NCBI GenBank assembly: GCA_032358255.1
Contig: JAULBX010026352.1
Coordinates: forward strand, 1 to 49,414
Length of the DNA stretch: 49,414 nucleotides
Direction: 5' to 3'
From: Heterotrichella gracilis
Taxonomy: Eukaryota; Sar; Xanthophyceae; Tribonematales; Xanthonemataceae
Shown here: piece by piece, positions 10,543 through 26,680 of the stretch
How positions within the stretch are numbered: the stretch's first letter is position 1
Layout: each line of letters starts with the position of its first letter
Position numbers and translations under genes: made by a program
Notes under the pieces: generated by a model
What the model was told of the DNA's origin: nothing
What the model saw: only the letters and a program-made list of their open reading frames with translations
The model's database searches: none

Positions 10543-12132
10543 TGTAGAAGACTGTTCTGAACCATTGATGCCATTATGGTGATGCGTGATGATTACCCGT
10601 ACCACTAGCAACAGTTCCAGCAACTAAGAACTATTACATGCGTTCTTTTCTGTAGGCCAAAATTGTGGCTGATAAGCAGACATGTACTTGGAAATTAATC
10701 TTGCCAAACTGCTTTGCGATTGTTGTATTTACTAGGCTAGTAGGAGACCACTGGCTTGCTAATTTTGCAATGTCAATTTTGGCTTAAAGGCAACAGCAGA
10801 CCGTCAAGCTTGAAGGCTAGATAAGGGTAGTTGGCGTGGCGCAACACAGCTCTCAACTTTGAGTATGCATGCGACAATTGCACATGCGTGTGCACATGTG
10901 TACAACAGAAGCTGCAGTTGGTCCCTGGTCAGATGCACATCAAGTACACCAGGCTTAAGAAAGAAAGAAAGAAAGGGGACGCACAGAGGCGTAGTTAAGG
11001 GGCCACTGGCTCGCACCAGGGCACCGATCAGCCAGAATGGCTGGTCAAGCATGGGCCTTAGCCAATGCCAGCATGCATAGCACGCAAAAGGGTTTAAGCA
11101 AGTTGTCCAGCAATATGTCTGCAAGCCCGCTCCATGCTGCATCAATGTTGACCAGATTTCAAATTATGCCCTGGTGTGACTCACAGCTCAGAGCCCGTGG
11201 CCCCCTAACTCCGCCTCTGTGCATTCTAAAAAAGATGTACATAGTATAGCTACCGCAGGCACTCTTCAGATAAAGGGCGGCTTCTTGAGAAGATCAAGTG
11301 TCGACATCAGCAATTTTAAGCAAAAAGATAGTCAATCAAAAGAATTGTCGCAACAGGTGTCGAACCTAGACCCCGATGTCCGTTGCTGGCAACTCCTGCT
11401 AACAGCATCTGCCCACCACTCCTCGCGCATGGAACGACAAGCCGATACCGCTGGCGTTGGCATGTGATTTTTTACAAACTATATAGAACGCAGAGCAATA
11501 TTTTGAAGGCTTCGCTTTGAAACTTATTTCTTTGGAAATTCCTTCTGGTTGGCAGTGCAATGCAGTGCGTTTTGATATGCCATATCAAATGGTCACTTGG
11601 TGCAACAGTCAGGCTAGCCTAGCAGGCCTGCTGTGACAGGCGCGCAGCCAACAGCTCTGCATGATATAATATATTATCCGGTATATACGCCCAGGAGACA
11701 CCAACTTGAAGTTACACATAAGCTGCCGCTGTGCCCCTTTCAACAGATTAAGCATTGCTCTTGCCAAGTAAGATTAAGCAAGCAACTGTAAAATGGCCTT
11801 CCATATAATGAGATTTTCTGAGAGTAATGACAAATGTGAAGACGCCAACCCGGCCACATCCATTGGTTGACAGGGCACCTATAAGTAGCTCACATCAAAG
11901 GGTGCAAACTTCAAGTCATGTGACATCCCATAACGTAGACTTGTTAATTACACATGCAACAGTACAAACGGGCGCGTGGCCGTAGCATGTCCTGTCGGTT
12001 GGGCAACAAAGCCTGTCTGATGGTTCACAGCATCCCGTCCAGCTGAAGGGGCGCCCTGGATGCACGACAAAATGGTGGTGGGTGTGCAGGATCCCGCAAA
12101 CATTTATATCCTAACCCCTGACCCAGAGCAGG
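10543..12132. other. Spacer with inverted-repeat element, no convincing gene
   Basis: Lies between the F-box gene and the 3' end of RUVBL2. Apart from the repeat at 10957-11222 I see no structured content. The ORF at 11219-11467 has no recognisable motif. Confidence 0.6.
10957..11222. repeat. Small inverted-repeat element, MITE-like
   Basis: Bases 10981-11012 and 11191-11222 are inverted repeats matching at 29 of 32 positions, with outer ends GCACAGAGGC. The left arm is preceded by a (GAAA)n run from 10957 that is shared with 3316-3353. No clear target-site duplication flanks it, so it could instead be two opposed retroelement ends. Confidence 0.6.
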
Positions 12133-17111
<4,979 letters not shown>

Positions 17112-20011
17112 ATGATGCGCCTACACTCACACCACCTAGCCAGCCCCAAGCATGCCGCACTGGCCAAACCTCTGGCCAGCAGGCCGCAGAGGAGAGTAGG
17201 GGACGGAAAGCGGCATAGACAGTGTCGTGTGTCAGCCACGTCGCTCCAGGACCTGCCACCATTCATGGTGAACTCGTGCACTGGCAAGGTGGGTGGTAGA
17301 AAACGTGCTCAATAGGCCTGGGCTCTTGCTCATATGCATTAATACGCAAAAGGGCTCGTCAGTTGGCCTTGGCGGGACGAAACGCAACCTTTAGCCCTCC
17401 GCAACAGCTATGTGTTCTTCTGTCTTCCCATGACTCTTGGGAGGCAAGTTTAACGGCCTCAAACCAGGTCTAGTGAGCACTGCAGCTGCATATGAGTCCC
17501 ACCAAGCATTGTTATTAGGCTCGATCCGGAAATCAGTTTTACAAAAACCTTCGCAACCAAGCTAGACCAAGAACTTTGCCCTCACAACACCCCGCTCCCC
17601 TCCCCACAATTCCCGATCCCCCACCCCTGCCGTACCCCCCTTGCAGATGGGCCATGCTACCGCCGAGGCCATCGTGCGCGCAGGGCTGACCCTAGTACCC
17701 TACAGCTTCACTGGGGAGTCGGACGCAGTGGCTGTGGACTCGGTGGGGGTGAGCGGGATCCCCGTGGATTTGGTGGGTCCCCAGGAGCGCCAGGACGCAA
17801 TGGACAGGATCAAGACTGAGTACCCAGGGCTGATCATGGTGGACTACACGCTGCCCATGTGTGTCAATGGTGGGTGACAGCAAAACCCTAAACCCTAGCT
17901 TTGGATGCATCCTCAGGTGCATGGGTTGTGAAACCCTAATCGCCTGGCCCTGGTTGCCGTGGATCTAAATATACACAGAACATAGATAAGCCAAAGGCTG
18001 ATTTCTAGGCCTGAGCATGGTAGTCAGGAGGCTGGCAAATGTGTGTCAATGATGGGTCAATCAATACCCTAAACCCTAGCCGTGCTTACTAGAGATCTCG
18101 GAAGTTCATATGCCATATCCAAGAATGATAATAATGGTAATGTCGCCTGCCAAAGACTTTGCGGGTGGCACGCGCTGTGCAAGCATCACTGCTGCTCTGG
18201 TTATACTGCCGACCGCAAGCACTTGACCACGTAAATAAACCGGTGTCCTGTGACCCCTCGCAGTGCAGGCCGTGGTGAGTTCAAAGGACGCATTTATGGC
18301 AGAATCTGGTCTTCCACGCACACCAGAGTGACCCTGCTTCAGTAGATTTAGGCTTACACCATGCCGTATGTGGCTGCTGCATATCCATGCAACCATGTAC
18401 CCACCACATCATCCCTCCACCTCACAACCCGCCCTCCACACCCCGCACCTGCACCACCACCAGCAGCACCACCACCCACTAACCTTCCCTTCCCCGCAGA
18501 CAATGGCCTGTTCTATTGCAGCAATGGCCTCCCCTTTGTGATGGGGACCACGGGTGGGGACCGGGAGAAATTGATGCGGGATGTGCAAGAGGCGGGGGTG
18601 TATGCGGTCATTGCGCCACAGATGGGCAAGCAGGTGGGGCAAATAGGGGTGTTAGGCTACTGGAAAGGGTGGGAGAAGGAGACGGGTGGGTGCATGAGGT
18701 TTTTGTGCCAAACATGGAGCCGGCGCTATGGCTGTGGGTACAGGTGGGGGGAGTTAAAGCAACGATGTATTGTGGGGCGTGCGGCTGGGCGCTAGGGTTG
18801 TGTGAGGTTTGGGTAAGGTGGCTTGTGATTATGCAGTCATAGCGGCGCAGTTGGGCAGCAGCGGGGCGGCTTGGGGTCCACCGCCACTCCATTGGCCTCC
18901 GTCGTGATGGAGCTGATGGCAGACACAGTGTGCTAGACCCATCCCCGTCCTTATTCTAATCCCCATCCGCACCCCCATCCGCTCAGGTGGTTGCCTTCCA
19001 GGCCATGATGGAGCTGACGGGGGACACATTGTTTCATTCCCATCCCATCCTTTATTCCAATCCCCATCCTTAACCTGCATCCCCACCTGCACAGGTGGTG
19101 GCCTTCCAGGCCATGATGGAGCACCGTTCTATTACCATCCTCGTTCCCATCCCCATCTTTATTCCAATCCCATCCCCATCCCCAACTTAATCCCCAACCT
19201 GCATCCCCATTTGCACAGGTGGTGGCCTTCCAGGCCATGATGGAGCTGATGGCAGACACCTTCCCCGGCGCCTTCTCCGGCTACAAGCTGCAGGTGGTGG
19301 AGTCGCACCAGCGCAGCAAGGCAGACACCTCGGGCACTGCCAAGGCGGTGGTGGCCTCGCTCAACAGGCTGGGGCTGCCCTTCCAGGAGGTGGGTGGGTG
19401 GGGTGGCTGTGGTGGGGGTGGGGGTGGTGGAGGGAGGGTGAGATGGAAAGGGTGGCATGCTGTGGCTTGGGTAACTTGGTACATCTCAGGTGAACATGGA
19501 GTGGTCCAATAATATTCTTTCTACTGCATTCGCATCAGCATCATCCCTTTTGCTGCTGTTTCATACATTTTAATTTGGGAGGTTATTTCCTTTCAAGTTG
19601 ATGAAAATTCTCTAGATTCTAATGTTCGTCCCTTTGTGCCGCTGCTCCCTACCATGCGCGTTTTTCTCAGTATAATTTTGGAAGGAATTCTAAAAGGAAT
19701 TTTAAAACTGAAATCTACATCCCTTTGTGGCGCAGTCCCAGATCGAGAAGGTGCGCGACAGCTACCGCCAAACCGAGGAGATGGGCGTCCCCGAGTCCGC
19801 CCTGGACGGCCATGCATTCCACACATACCGCATCACCTCGGGCGATGGCAGCGTGCGCTTTGAGTTCCAGCACAACGTGTGCGGGCGCCAGATCTATGCG
19901 GAGGGCACTGTGGACGCCTGCATCTTTTTGGCACGGCAAATACAGGCGGGCGGGGGCGAGCGGCGGGTGTTCAACATGGTGGATGTGCTGCGGGCGGGGG
20001 CAATGCGGTAG
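17112..20011 (+). CDS. DAPB: 4-hydroxy-tetrahydrodipicolinate reductase, plastid, plant type
   Basis: Reduces 4-hydroxy-tetrahydrodipicolinate with NAD(P)H in the diaminopimelate route to lysine. Five exons, 17112-17288, 17647-17869, 18500-18633, 19219-19389 and 19736-20011, join in frame to 326 residues. Residues 1-45 are Arg/Ser/Ala-rich and fit a plastid transit peptide. The dinucleotide-binding motif NSCTGKMGHA spans the exon 1-2 junction. VMGTTGGDRE and YAVIAPQMGKQ are in exon 3. The catalytic and substrate segment ESHQRSKADTSGTAKAV (His and Lys) is in exon 4. FEFQHNVCGRQIYAEGTVDA is in exon 5. The ESHQ form is the plant-type sequence. Met-Met at 17112/17115 leaves the start ambiguous by one codon. 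Intron 3 carries repeated copies of the exon 4 edge and intron 2 a copy of the exon 2 donor edge. Confidence 0.97.
18039..18080 (+). repeat. Exon 2 donor-edge duplicate in DapB intron 2
   Basis: ATGTGTGTCAATG followed by a mutated GTGGGT donor and CCCTAAACCCTAGC repeats the true exon 2 end and intron start at 17857-17899, about 182 bp downstream. Confidence 0.82.
18885..19124 (+). repeat. Tandem exon 4 edge duplicates in DapB intron 3
   Basis: Copies of the intron end plus the first 30-45 bases of exon 4 (VVAFQAMMELMADT) begin at 18987 and 19095 before the real exon at 19219. A fourth, more diverged copy is centred on 18905. Spacings are about 102, 108 and 124 bp. C-rich CCCATCC tracts separate them, so the array is a minisatellite spanning the splice junction. 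Confidence 0.9.
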
Positions 20012-20670
20012 CCGGGGGGTGCGGGGGGTGCGTTTGCGGTGGTGGAGGGTGGCGGCGGCGTGGTGGTGGGGGGCGATGCGGTGGTGGTAGGTGGTGGAGG
20101 TGTGATGGGCGGGTGGGGGTGCCCCATGCGCTGTCATCTGATACCTGCAGCGCCTACTGGTGCTATTTGAAGGCAGCGGGGGTGGTGCGGTGGTTGTGGG
20201 TGGTGGCGGTGTGTTGGCCAGGGGCGCTAGTACCGCAACCCTAGGATACTGGAGGGACGCCAGGTTCAGACAGCGCGGTATTCATGATGCGGCTCAGCCT
20301 CCGTTTAGCGTCTAGGGTTTACGGCCACTGGCCAGTGACCTGGATGACCCGCGCAGCGCACATAGCCTGCAGCCGCTAGCGCAAACTCACCGTGTGGTGG
20401 CATGAGTGGTTGGGTGCATTGACCAAGCCAGCTAGCAAGCCTCAAACCTGACATACCCTTATGGTGCAAAATTTAGCAGGCCCCCAATAAAGGGAAACAT
20501 GCCTTACACCACATCCTTTGGGGTGATCTAGTGTAACTCGCTCACAGTCACTTTGATTCACCGCGTGAGAAATGTCTTGGTGCCGCCATGGCAATCGTGG
20601 TGCTGCAGCAACACAGCAGGCACGTAAATTAATGGGACATAATGTGTAATATTATGGGGCATGCTCTCTG
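20012..20670. other. Convergent 3' spacer
   Basis: The 3' UTR region of DapB (+) and of the truncated MYND gene (-). GTG-rich low complexity at 20018-20120. No gene recognised. Confidence 0.6.
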
Positions 20671-23498
20671 TCAGGGTGACACTGCCTTGGGCTCCGCGCG
20701 CCCTTTCTTGCGCGCGCTGCAAACCTGCCTGTGCCCCCCCTTCCAGTGCTCCACCTGGCAGCTGCGCCCACAGTACCAGGCGCAGCCACACTTGCACTTG
20801 CGCAGCGGCTCACCAGTAGCAGGCCCGGCACCACACTGGTAGCACCCTTTCTCCCACCTCCCAGTCACCCTCTCCCATGCCACATCACCCCATGCCGCTG
20901 ACATCGCCTTCCATGCGCTGACATCATCCACCAGCACATGCACGGTCAGCGCCGCAGGCTCTCGCTTGCCACGCCTGCCCCGCTGTTCTGGTGCTGGTGG
21001 CTGCCACTGAGCGCACACCAGGCTGCCCTGGGGCCCACACGGCTTGGCGCACCCTACTAGGGTTTGGCCCACCAGTGACAGCGCCTGCGCCACCACAGGC
21101 GGGGTGGAGGTCTTGGAGAGCAGGAGGCGGTTGTGCATATCTGGCGCTGAACTGGGGAGTACCATAAAGTGCTGGCCATCCTCCAGGGACTGGGACATAC
21201 TGCGCAGCTCTTCCCACACCTGCACAAGGCACAGAGAGTAAGAGGGGGTAAAGAATATTATTGTTTTGTTTTAACTCATGCATAGCTTTTTATTTGTATA
21301 GTTGATCTTCACATCTGCATTTAAGCAGCAATGCACATGTGAGAAAGCAATAATTTGAAGCTCAACTCACTTGTAGTCCAATATTCGCCCCATGTGCAGC
21401 CAAGAAAGCATCCACCCCCTGTAGCGCAGCAGGAGCTTGAGAGAACGCAACAAAGTGGGTGGCGGCGACCCAATCAGACCCCCGCAGCGTCTTCACATGC
21501 TCCCCCTCTTGGGTCTCCTGCCCTTGTTGTCCATCTAAGCGGTCTTGAAGGTACTGCCTTGTCCATTCAAACATTACGACCTGCAGGTTATAACCAACGC
21601 TGTGAAGCGCTGAAAGGCTATGAGGCAGTGTTGTGCCATCCTTTTGAATTTTTGCCAAACAACAAGTACAATGCAACTGGAATGGAAGGGCTACCACAGG
21701 AAATGATGCAAAACAGCCCTTGACCATTCATCTGCTGTGATCACGGGCATCAAGCTTACCTTTTGGCAAAGGTCTGCTGAAACGTAGCATACGCCACTTG
21801 ATTGGTTGTATCTGGCGGTGCAATGAGGCAGGGAGTGTTCCACTGTCATTGCCATTCTGTAGCCGCTCTTTGCAAAAGCAAGGTTGGAAGCTCATCCAGT
21901 TGAAGTTGGGTAGCGCACGTCCATTTCAGAATGTAAATAGTAACTGTAATTTTGATGGTGATGGTCAAGATGGATTGTGGTAAATGCAATTAAACAACAG
22001 TTTAGTTTTGTTCATCTATTGTGTTGATAGTTGTTCATTGTTATTGCATATTCACTGAGCAGCAGGAGCCACAATCGCCATGCTGCAATGGCATATCCAA
22101 ACAAGTTAGCACATGCACTGAAGCCGCAGAAGCAACAATGGACTATCTGGACAGAGCTTACGCTGTAAACTTTTTGCTATAGCATTGGACAAGTAATCAT
22201 CAGCTAGCATTGACAACAAGATTGACAGCAAATATATGGCTATTAGTATCAATATGCAGGTAGATATAAGTATACTGCGTAGCTACGTGCTGTACGTACC
22301 TCCTACTTCTCGCAACCTCCAATCCAATGACATTACTGCGTTCATCGCATCTTGATCCCTGTCTCCCGCCCAGTCAATGGCATTGTTGGCAAGAACATAC
22401 CTGAGCCACCCACAAAGCATGCACATATGCCTCATATACAGCGCAAGACAGCAACTGGCAGGGCAGTTGATATGCATTAGGCAGGGATACATGCGCACGA
22501 AACTAAGTAATGAGCATTGCCATGCTGTGAATTCCAAGCTTTAACAATGGTGCACCTACCCACGACAAAGCAATAAGGTGACGAGGTCTAACTGCACCTG
22601 GTCAGGTCCTTGATCGTATGCACAAGGGGTAAGTCGATGTGGAGGGCCTCCCCAGGCAGCTCCCAGTCCCAGGCTGCAACACTCAGGATCCTGGAGTACA
22701 TAACTTGGTTGGGATGGCCTGCCAGCAATGCCTGCACCATTGCTCTATGGAACCCATGGCGAAACAGCATGAGAGCCAGGCGTCCCCCAGGCTTCTGCAA
22801 AGGATGAATCCAGCTCACTCCCACAACTTAGGCCGTGTGTGAGCCCTGTCTGCCATTACCAGTGCAAGAAGTGAGCAACCCCTGCTCCTGGGATTATGAG
22901 CTTGTGGTATACAGCCAATCAGCATCTTGTAGGGCCACCTGGCGCATTATTTGCAGGCAATCTTGGCCTCGGCTGTTATGTCCTAAATATTAAAAGGCCT
23001 TGCAGAAGGTGGACAGTTCTCTGAACTAGAGCCTGCATCCAAAGACAGTGCCAGCCCAAGGTGCAAACCTGCACAATTCATGTAAAACCTCCCCGCATGC
23101 GGTGCTGTCACCTATGTCTCTTGGACCAAGACAAATGAAAACCTTTGGTAGATTAATCTCACCCAATCTTGACCACAACATAATCCGGCCTGCAGTCAAT
23201 TGCGCAGGCACTTGCAACTTCCACACATCCACATACAGCCCGAACTCCAACACAAAGGGATGCCTCAAAGGTAGCTTTGGAACATCCAAAATTTCATTCG
23301 TGGGGTGCTTCCGGAACAAAGACTCACCTTGACTCTCAGCTCTTGGGGCATATCCATTATCTGTGTGGCGAGCTCTGAAGTATCTTCAAATAACTCACCC
23401 ACAAATCCTTGAGCATACTCTGCATCCTTCCTAGCAGCGGCTGGCGAGCAGTTGTAGTGGGCCAGTAGGAACTGGCACAAAAGTGCAACCAGCTGGCT
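20671..23498 (-). CDS. MYND-finger paralog A, missing 5' half
   Basis: Six exons, homologous to exons 9-14 of paralog B and with the same lengths or phases: 23498-23328, 22794-22598, 22400-22300, 21890-21760, 21580-21371 and 21219-20671. The last encodes a MYND-type zinc finger (CYQCGAGPATGEPLRKCK ... WYCGRSCQVEHW ... HRQVC) and stops at 20671. No counterpart of exons 1-8 (first ~540 residues, including the large helical exon) is found upstream, where a LINE-MYND chimera lies on the opposite strand instead. There is no clear start codon, so this is a 5'-truncated copy, perhaps a pseudogene although its frames stay open. MYND fingers mediate protein-protein contacts; the role of this algal family is unknown. 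Confidence 0.75.
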
Positions 23499-23566
23499 CT
23501 GTGAGTGAAATAAGCGTGTTATCACATGGAGATATAAGAGCCAAACAACAGGACCAAGCCATCCTG

Positions 23567-23595
23567 AATCAGCACAGCAGTGCAATCACCTTGTT
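23567..23595 (-). repeat. Second copy of exon 9 edge in MYND paralog A
   Basis: TGCAG/AACAAGGTGATTGCA lies 97 bp upstream (gene sense) of the exon 9 used in the model. It resembles the exon 9 starts of paralogs B and C (GTGCAG/AGCAAGGTGGTTG) more closely than the in-frame exon does, but it soon meets a stop. Confidence 0.65.
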
Positions 23596-23647
23596 CTGCA
23601 CGCAGTACATAATACTTCAAGTTAAATAAATAGCTTGAAACGGGGAT

Positions 23648-24115
23648 GTGCAAATGCAGTACGTATTGCATCATCTTAGCAATGTTCAAGGGAATGCAGA
23701 TACTACACCAGGGATCTCTCAGCACTTTTGCACAGTGCTCAATTGCCCTAGGGAAATTGATAGGTCAGTGTTTGATTCTATGCCTGAGCCTGTACCTTTG
23801 GTGACTGACTGTGAACCTACTTTTGAGGAGGTCAAGGCAGCTGTTGAGAAACTGAAAAATAAATCAGCGGCATGGGGGAAAGTGACTGGGAGGTGGGATA
23901 AGGTGTGCAACCAGTGCGGTGCCGGCCCCACTGATGGTGGGCCGCTGCGCAAGTGCAAGTGTGGCTGCGCATGGTACTGTGGGCGCAGCTGCCAGGTGGA
24001 GCACTGGAAGGGGGGCCATAGGCAGGTTTGCAGCGCGCGCAAAGGGGGGGGCGCGCAACCCAAGGCTACGCGTCGAAGTGCATGCCCAATCCTTCATGAA
24101 CATGCAAATAAATGA
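23648..24115 (+). other. Chimeric ORF: LINE reverse-transcriptase N-terminus fused to MYND finger
   Basis: One uninterrupted frame. Its first part reads HFCTVLNCPREIDRSVFDSM and PTFEEVKAAVEKLKNKSA, the region just before the catalytic palm of LINE reverse transcriptases. At about 23868 it switches to AWGKVTGRWDKVCNQCGAG and continues as the complete MYND finger of the local family (CKCGCAWYCGRSCQ ... HRQVCSARK). The junction falls on TCAGCGGCATGGG, where LINE and MYND sequences are alike, suggesting microhomology or template switching. The family's normal stop is lost, adding about 15 residues. It is not shown to be transcribed and may simply be debris. Confidence 0.6.
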
Positions 24116-24793
24116 CAGACTGCATGCCCATAATGCCCAGTATAATTGTCAATAGCTGCTGCAACACCGCTGCCGTGATTGCCACCAACAGTAATTACTG
24201 TGTTTGATATGATGCGCCCAATTTTCATCACCACCACAAACCCATGCATACCACATCTCTGCCACAAACCATGTCTGTTTGCCTTTCTTTTCCCATTTGT
24301 AATCATTTACTGTATACTCAGATTCTGAAGATAGATAATAAATTACAACAAGTATTACCCTATATATATTTTCACAGGTTGTAAATATAGCTCAGTGATA
24401 CGCTCAAATGCCCATCATCACGCCCCAATTGTACGGACACAGTACATAGAATTGCAGGATGATAATGAATTTAAACACATATTACGCACGAACAGCACTC
24501 AAGGCATCCTGTCAAAAAAAGTTTGAATCCATCATAATTGATTGTCTTGCAAGTGCGTATATGCACTCAGGCAAGGAACCAAGGTACAACAACCCAGACC
24601 ACGTGAGCATCAAGCTTGTCAAAAAAATAAAACCTAATAACCCTTATTGCAAGGAGAAAATGGCAAATCGGCGTACCACAGAAGAGGTCTTGTCAAGGGG
24701 TCCCTCACCACATCACACTGTCCAGTAATTACCAAAAAGGGAAAAAGAAGGGGGAAAGAGGAAAAGAGGCAATTGTGGTAATATGCACAGCCA
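24116..24793. other. AT-rich spacer
   Basis: No gene recognised between the LINE-MYND ORF and the end of the amine oxidase gene. The ORF at 24459-24728 lacks motifs. Confidence 0.6.
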
Positions 24794-26680
24794 CTACCCC
24801 GCATGCACTCCCCTTGCCGCCTTAAGGATCGCACCAGCCTGGGCCCTGCCAGACCCATATGCCCCATGCACCGTGGACGGATAGGTCGAGTTGCAGGCCT
24901 CGCCCGCAAAAAAGACCCTACCGAAGGGTTTCCCCAGCGTCGCCCTGGCCCCGTTGGGTGCCCCCGTGGCCACAAAAGAATACGACCCGTGGCTGAAAGG
25001 GTCGCTTCCCCACCTAGTGACCTTATAGTCAACGGGAGCCTTGGGGATTGGCACCCCTGGGCGGGGCTTGTACAGCCGCTGAAGTGCCTCGAATGCCTGC
25101 TGCATGATGGCCTTGTCACTCAGCCCACTGCGCTCAAGCTGCCACGCGAAATCTGCTGCCATGAACGCCACGATCACTGGCTTGCCGCTGGCGCGAGTCA
25201 ATGAGAAGTACTCCGTCCATGCCCCGTGCGGCGTGGCGATGCGGCCAATCCAGTCCGCCTTGGTGTCCCAAAACGCAGTCTGGAAGACCATGACGACCTT
25301 GTTGTACAGCCCCATCCCCAGGCCCTGAATGGCCGCCTCCTTGTCCTTGGGCAGCTTGGGAGAGAAGGCGATTGTGCCCTTTTTGAGGACGCCCAAGGGG
25401 ACCGTCACCAGTGTGTACTTGCCGCTGCATTTCCTCCCCGCCTTTGTAGCCACAGTGACCCCCTTGACCGTGGCTGCGATGCTGGCCACCACCTGGCCCT
25501 GCAGCACACGCGTGCCACTCCCCACAGCATTGATGATCTGCCCGTACCCCTTGGCCAACCACGCATTGCCCCCCGGGATCTCCAGATCCACATTGTACCT
25601 AGCGGCATCCAGCTGCCCAAGCGAGCCAGCATACTCCTGCTCAACATCACTATTGAGCGCCCAACCGATCGCAAGCTTGTCCCACGGATTCCGCACGTTC
25701 TTTGCCTGCCAAGATGCCAGCAGCTGCGCAAGGGATTGGCCCGCATCAGCATTCTCGTCCACATAGGACAGGAAGTTCTCTTCAAGGCCATACACATGGT
25801 CTGTCTGGGTGTCTGTCAGGCGGCGGGGGGAGGCGCCTCCATCATACACTGCCACGGTGTCCAGGGTAGGGTAGCTGGCAAGCTTCAACTCCCTCGCGAG
25901 GGTTGCCACAGGGTTGCCACGCGTTGTGCCGTGCATCCAGGCAGCACCAATGTCGATTGGGCCTGCGTGGGAAGGGAAAGCACAGGGGTTTTATTATATG
26001 TGTGGGAATTCCTATTGTCTGTGAAATGAAGTCCGCTACAAAAAAATGTCATATCCTCCCTCGGTGCATACGGTAGTGCAGTGCGCAAGAAAAACTGCCT
26101 GACACACTCACTCTGAATTTCAGCACCCTTGATTGCAGAAAGTGAACCCTAACAACATCCCCAAATCCTTACGCCCCCAAAACATTATGGATGTCAATGC
26201 CGCGCACCATAAAAAAACCGAACATCAGACAGTCATCAGAGGTAACTTTGATCAATCATGTCAACTGCATCAGTGGTAACTTTGAATAATCCTATCATTT
26301 TTGCCATGCCACTCATGGCACAACAGCTGCATGGCAACCCCACCTGCTTTGGTATTGACAGTCCACATGCGGCCCCCCAGACGGTTCCTCCCCTCCAGTA
26401 CCACCACGCTCATCCCCCCTGCTCGCAATGCTTTGGCCGCTGCCAGTCCCGCAATGCCCGCACCCACTATCACCACATCGGCGTTGCATTGTGCAGCGGC
26501 TTGCAGCCGGCGGTTTGCAAGGCCAACGGACCAGTTGGTATCATAGTAGCTCTGGGAGTTGGATTTGCTGTTGTTCAGGAGGTTGGACGAGCTGGGCTGT
26601 GATATTGGGGTTCCAGTAGATGGCCTAGGGAATGCTGCCAGGTGGCAGACTGCTACGAGGTACCAGATGTACGCCATCAT
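24794..26680 (-). CDS. Secreted FAD-dependent amine (polyamine) oxidase
   Basis: Oxidises amines, probably polyamines, releasing an aldehyde and H2O2. Two exons, 26680-26344 and 25962-24794, join in phase 1 to about 501 residues, typical for polyamine oxidases. The first in-frame ATG pair (26680/26677) opens a hydrophobic stretch (MAYIWYLVAVCHLAAF) that looks like a signal peptide; upstream codons lack ATG. The FAD-binding Rossmann motif DVVIVGAGIAGLAAAKALRA and the following GGRMWTV are at about residues 70-110. PIDIGAAWMHG crosses the splice. The C-terminal FAD motif FFAGEACNSTYPSTVHGAY closes the domain. GxGxxG and the terminal GEA/TVHGAY elements are intact. Extracellular or endomembrane location is inferred from the leader only, and the substrate cannot be told from sequence. 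Confidence 0.93.

Noticed and set aside
23026-23319. 97-codon minus-strand ORF in MYND paralog A
   Set aside because: Lies in the intron between exons 9 and 10 and resembles intron sequence of paralog B (around 31590), so not a separate gene.
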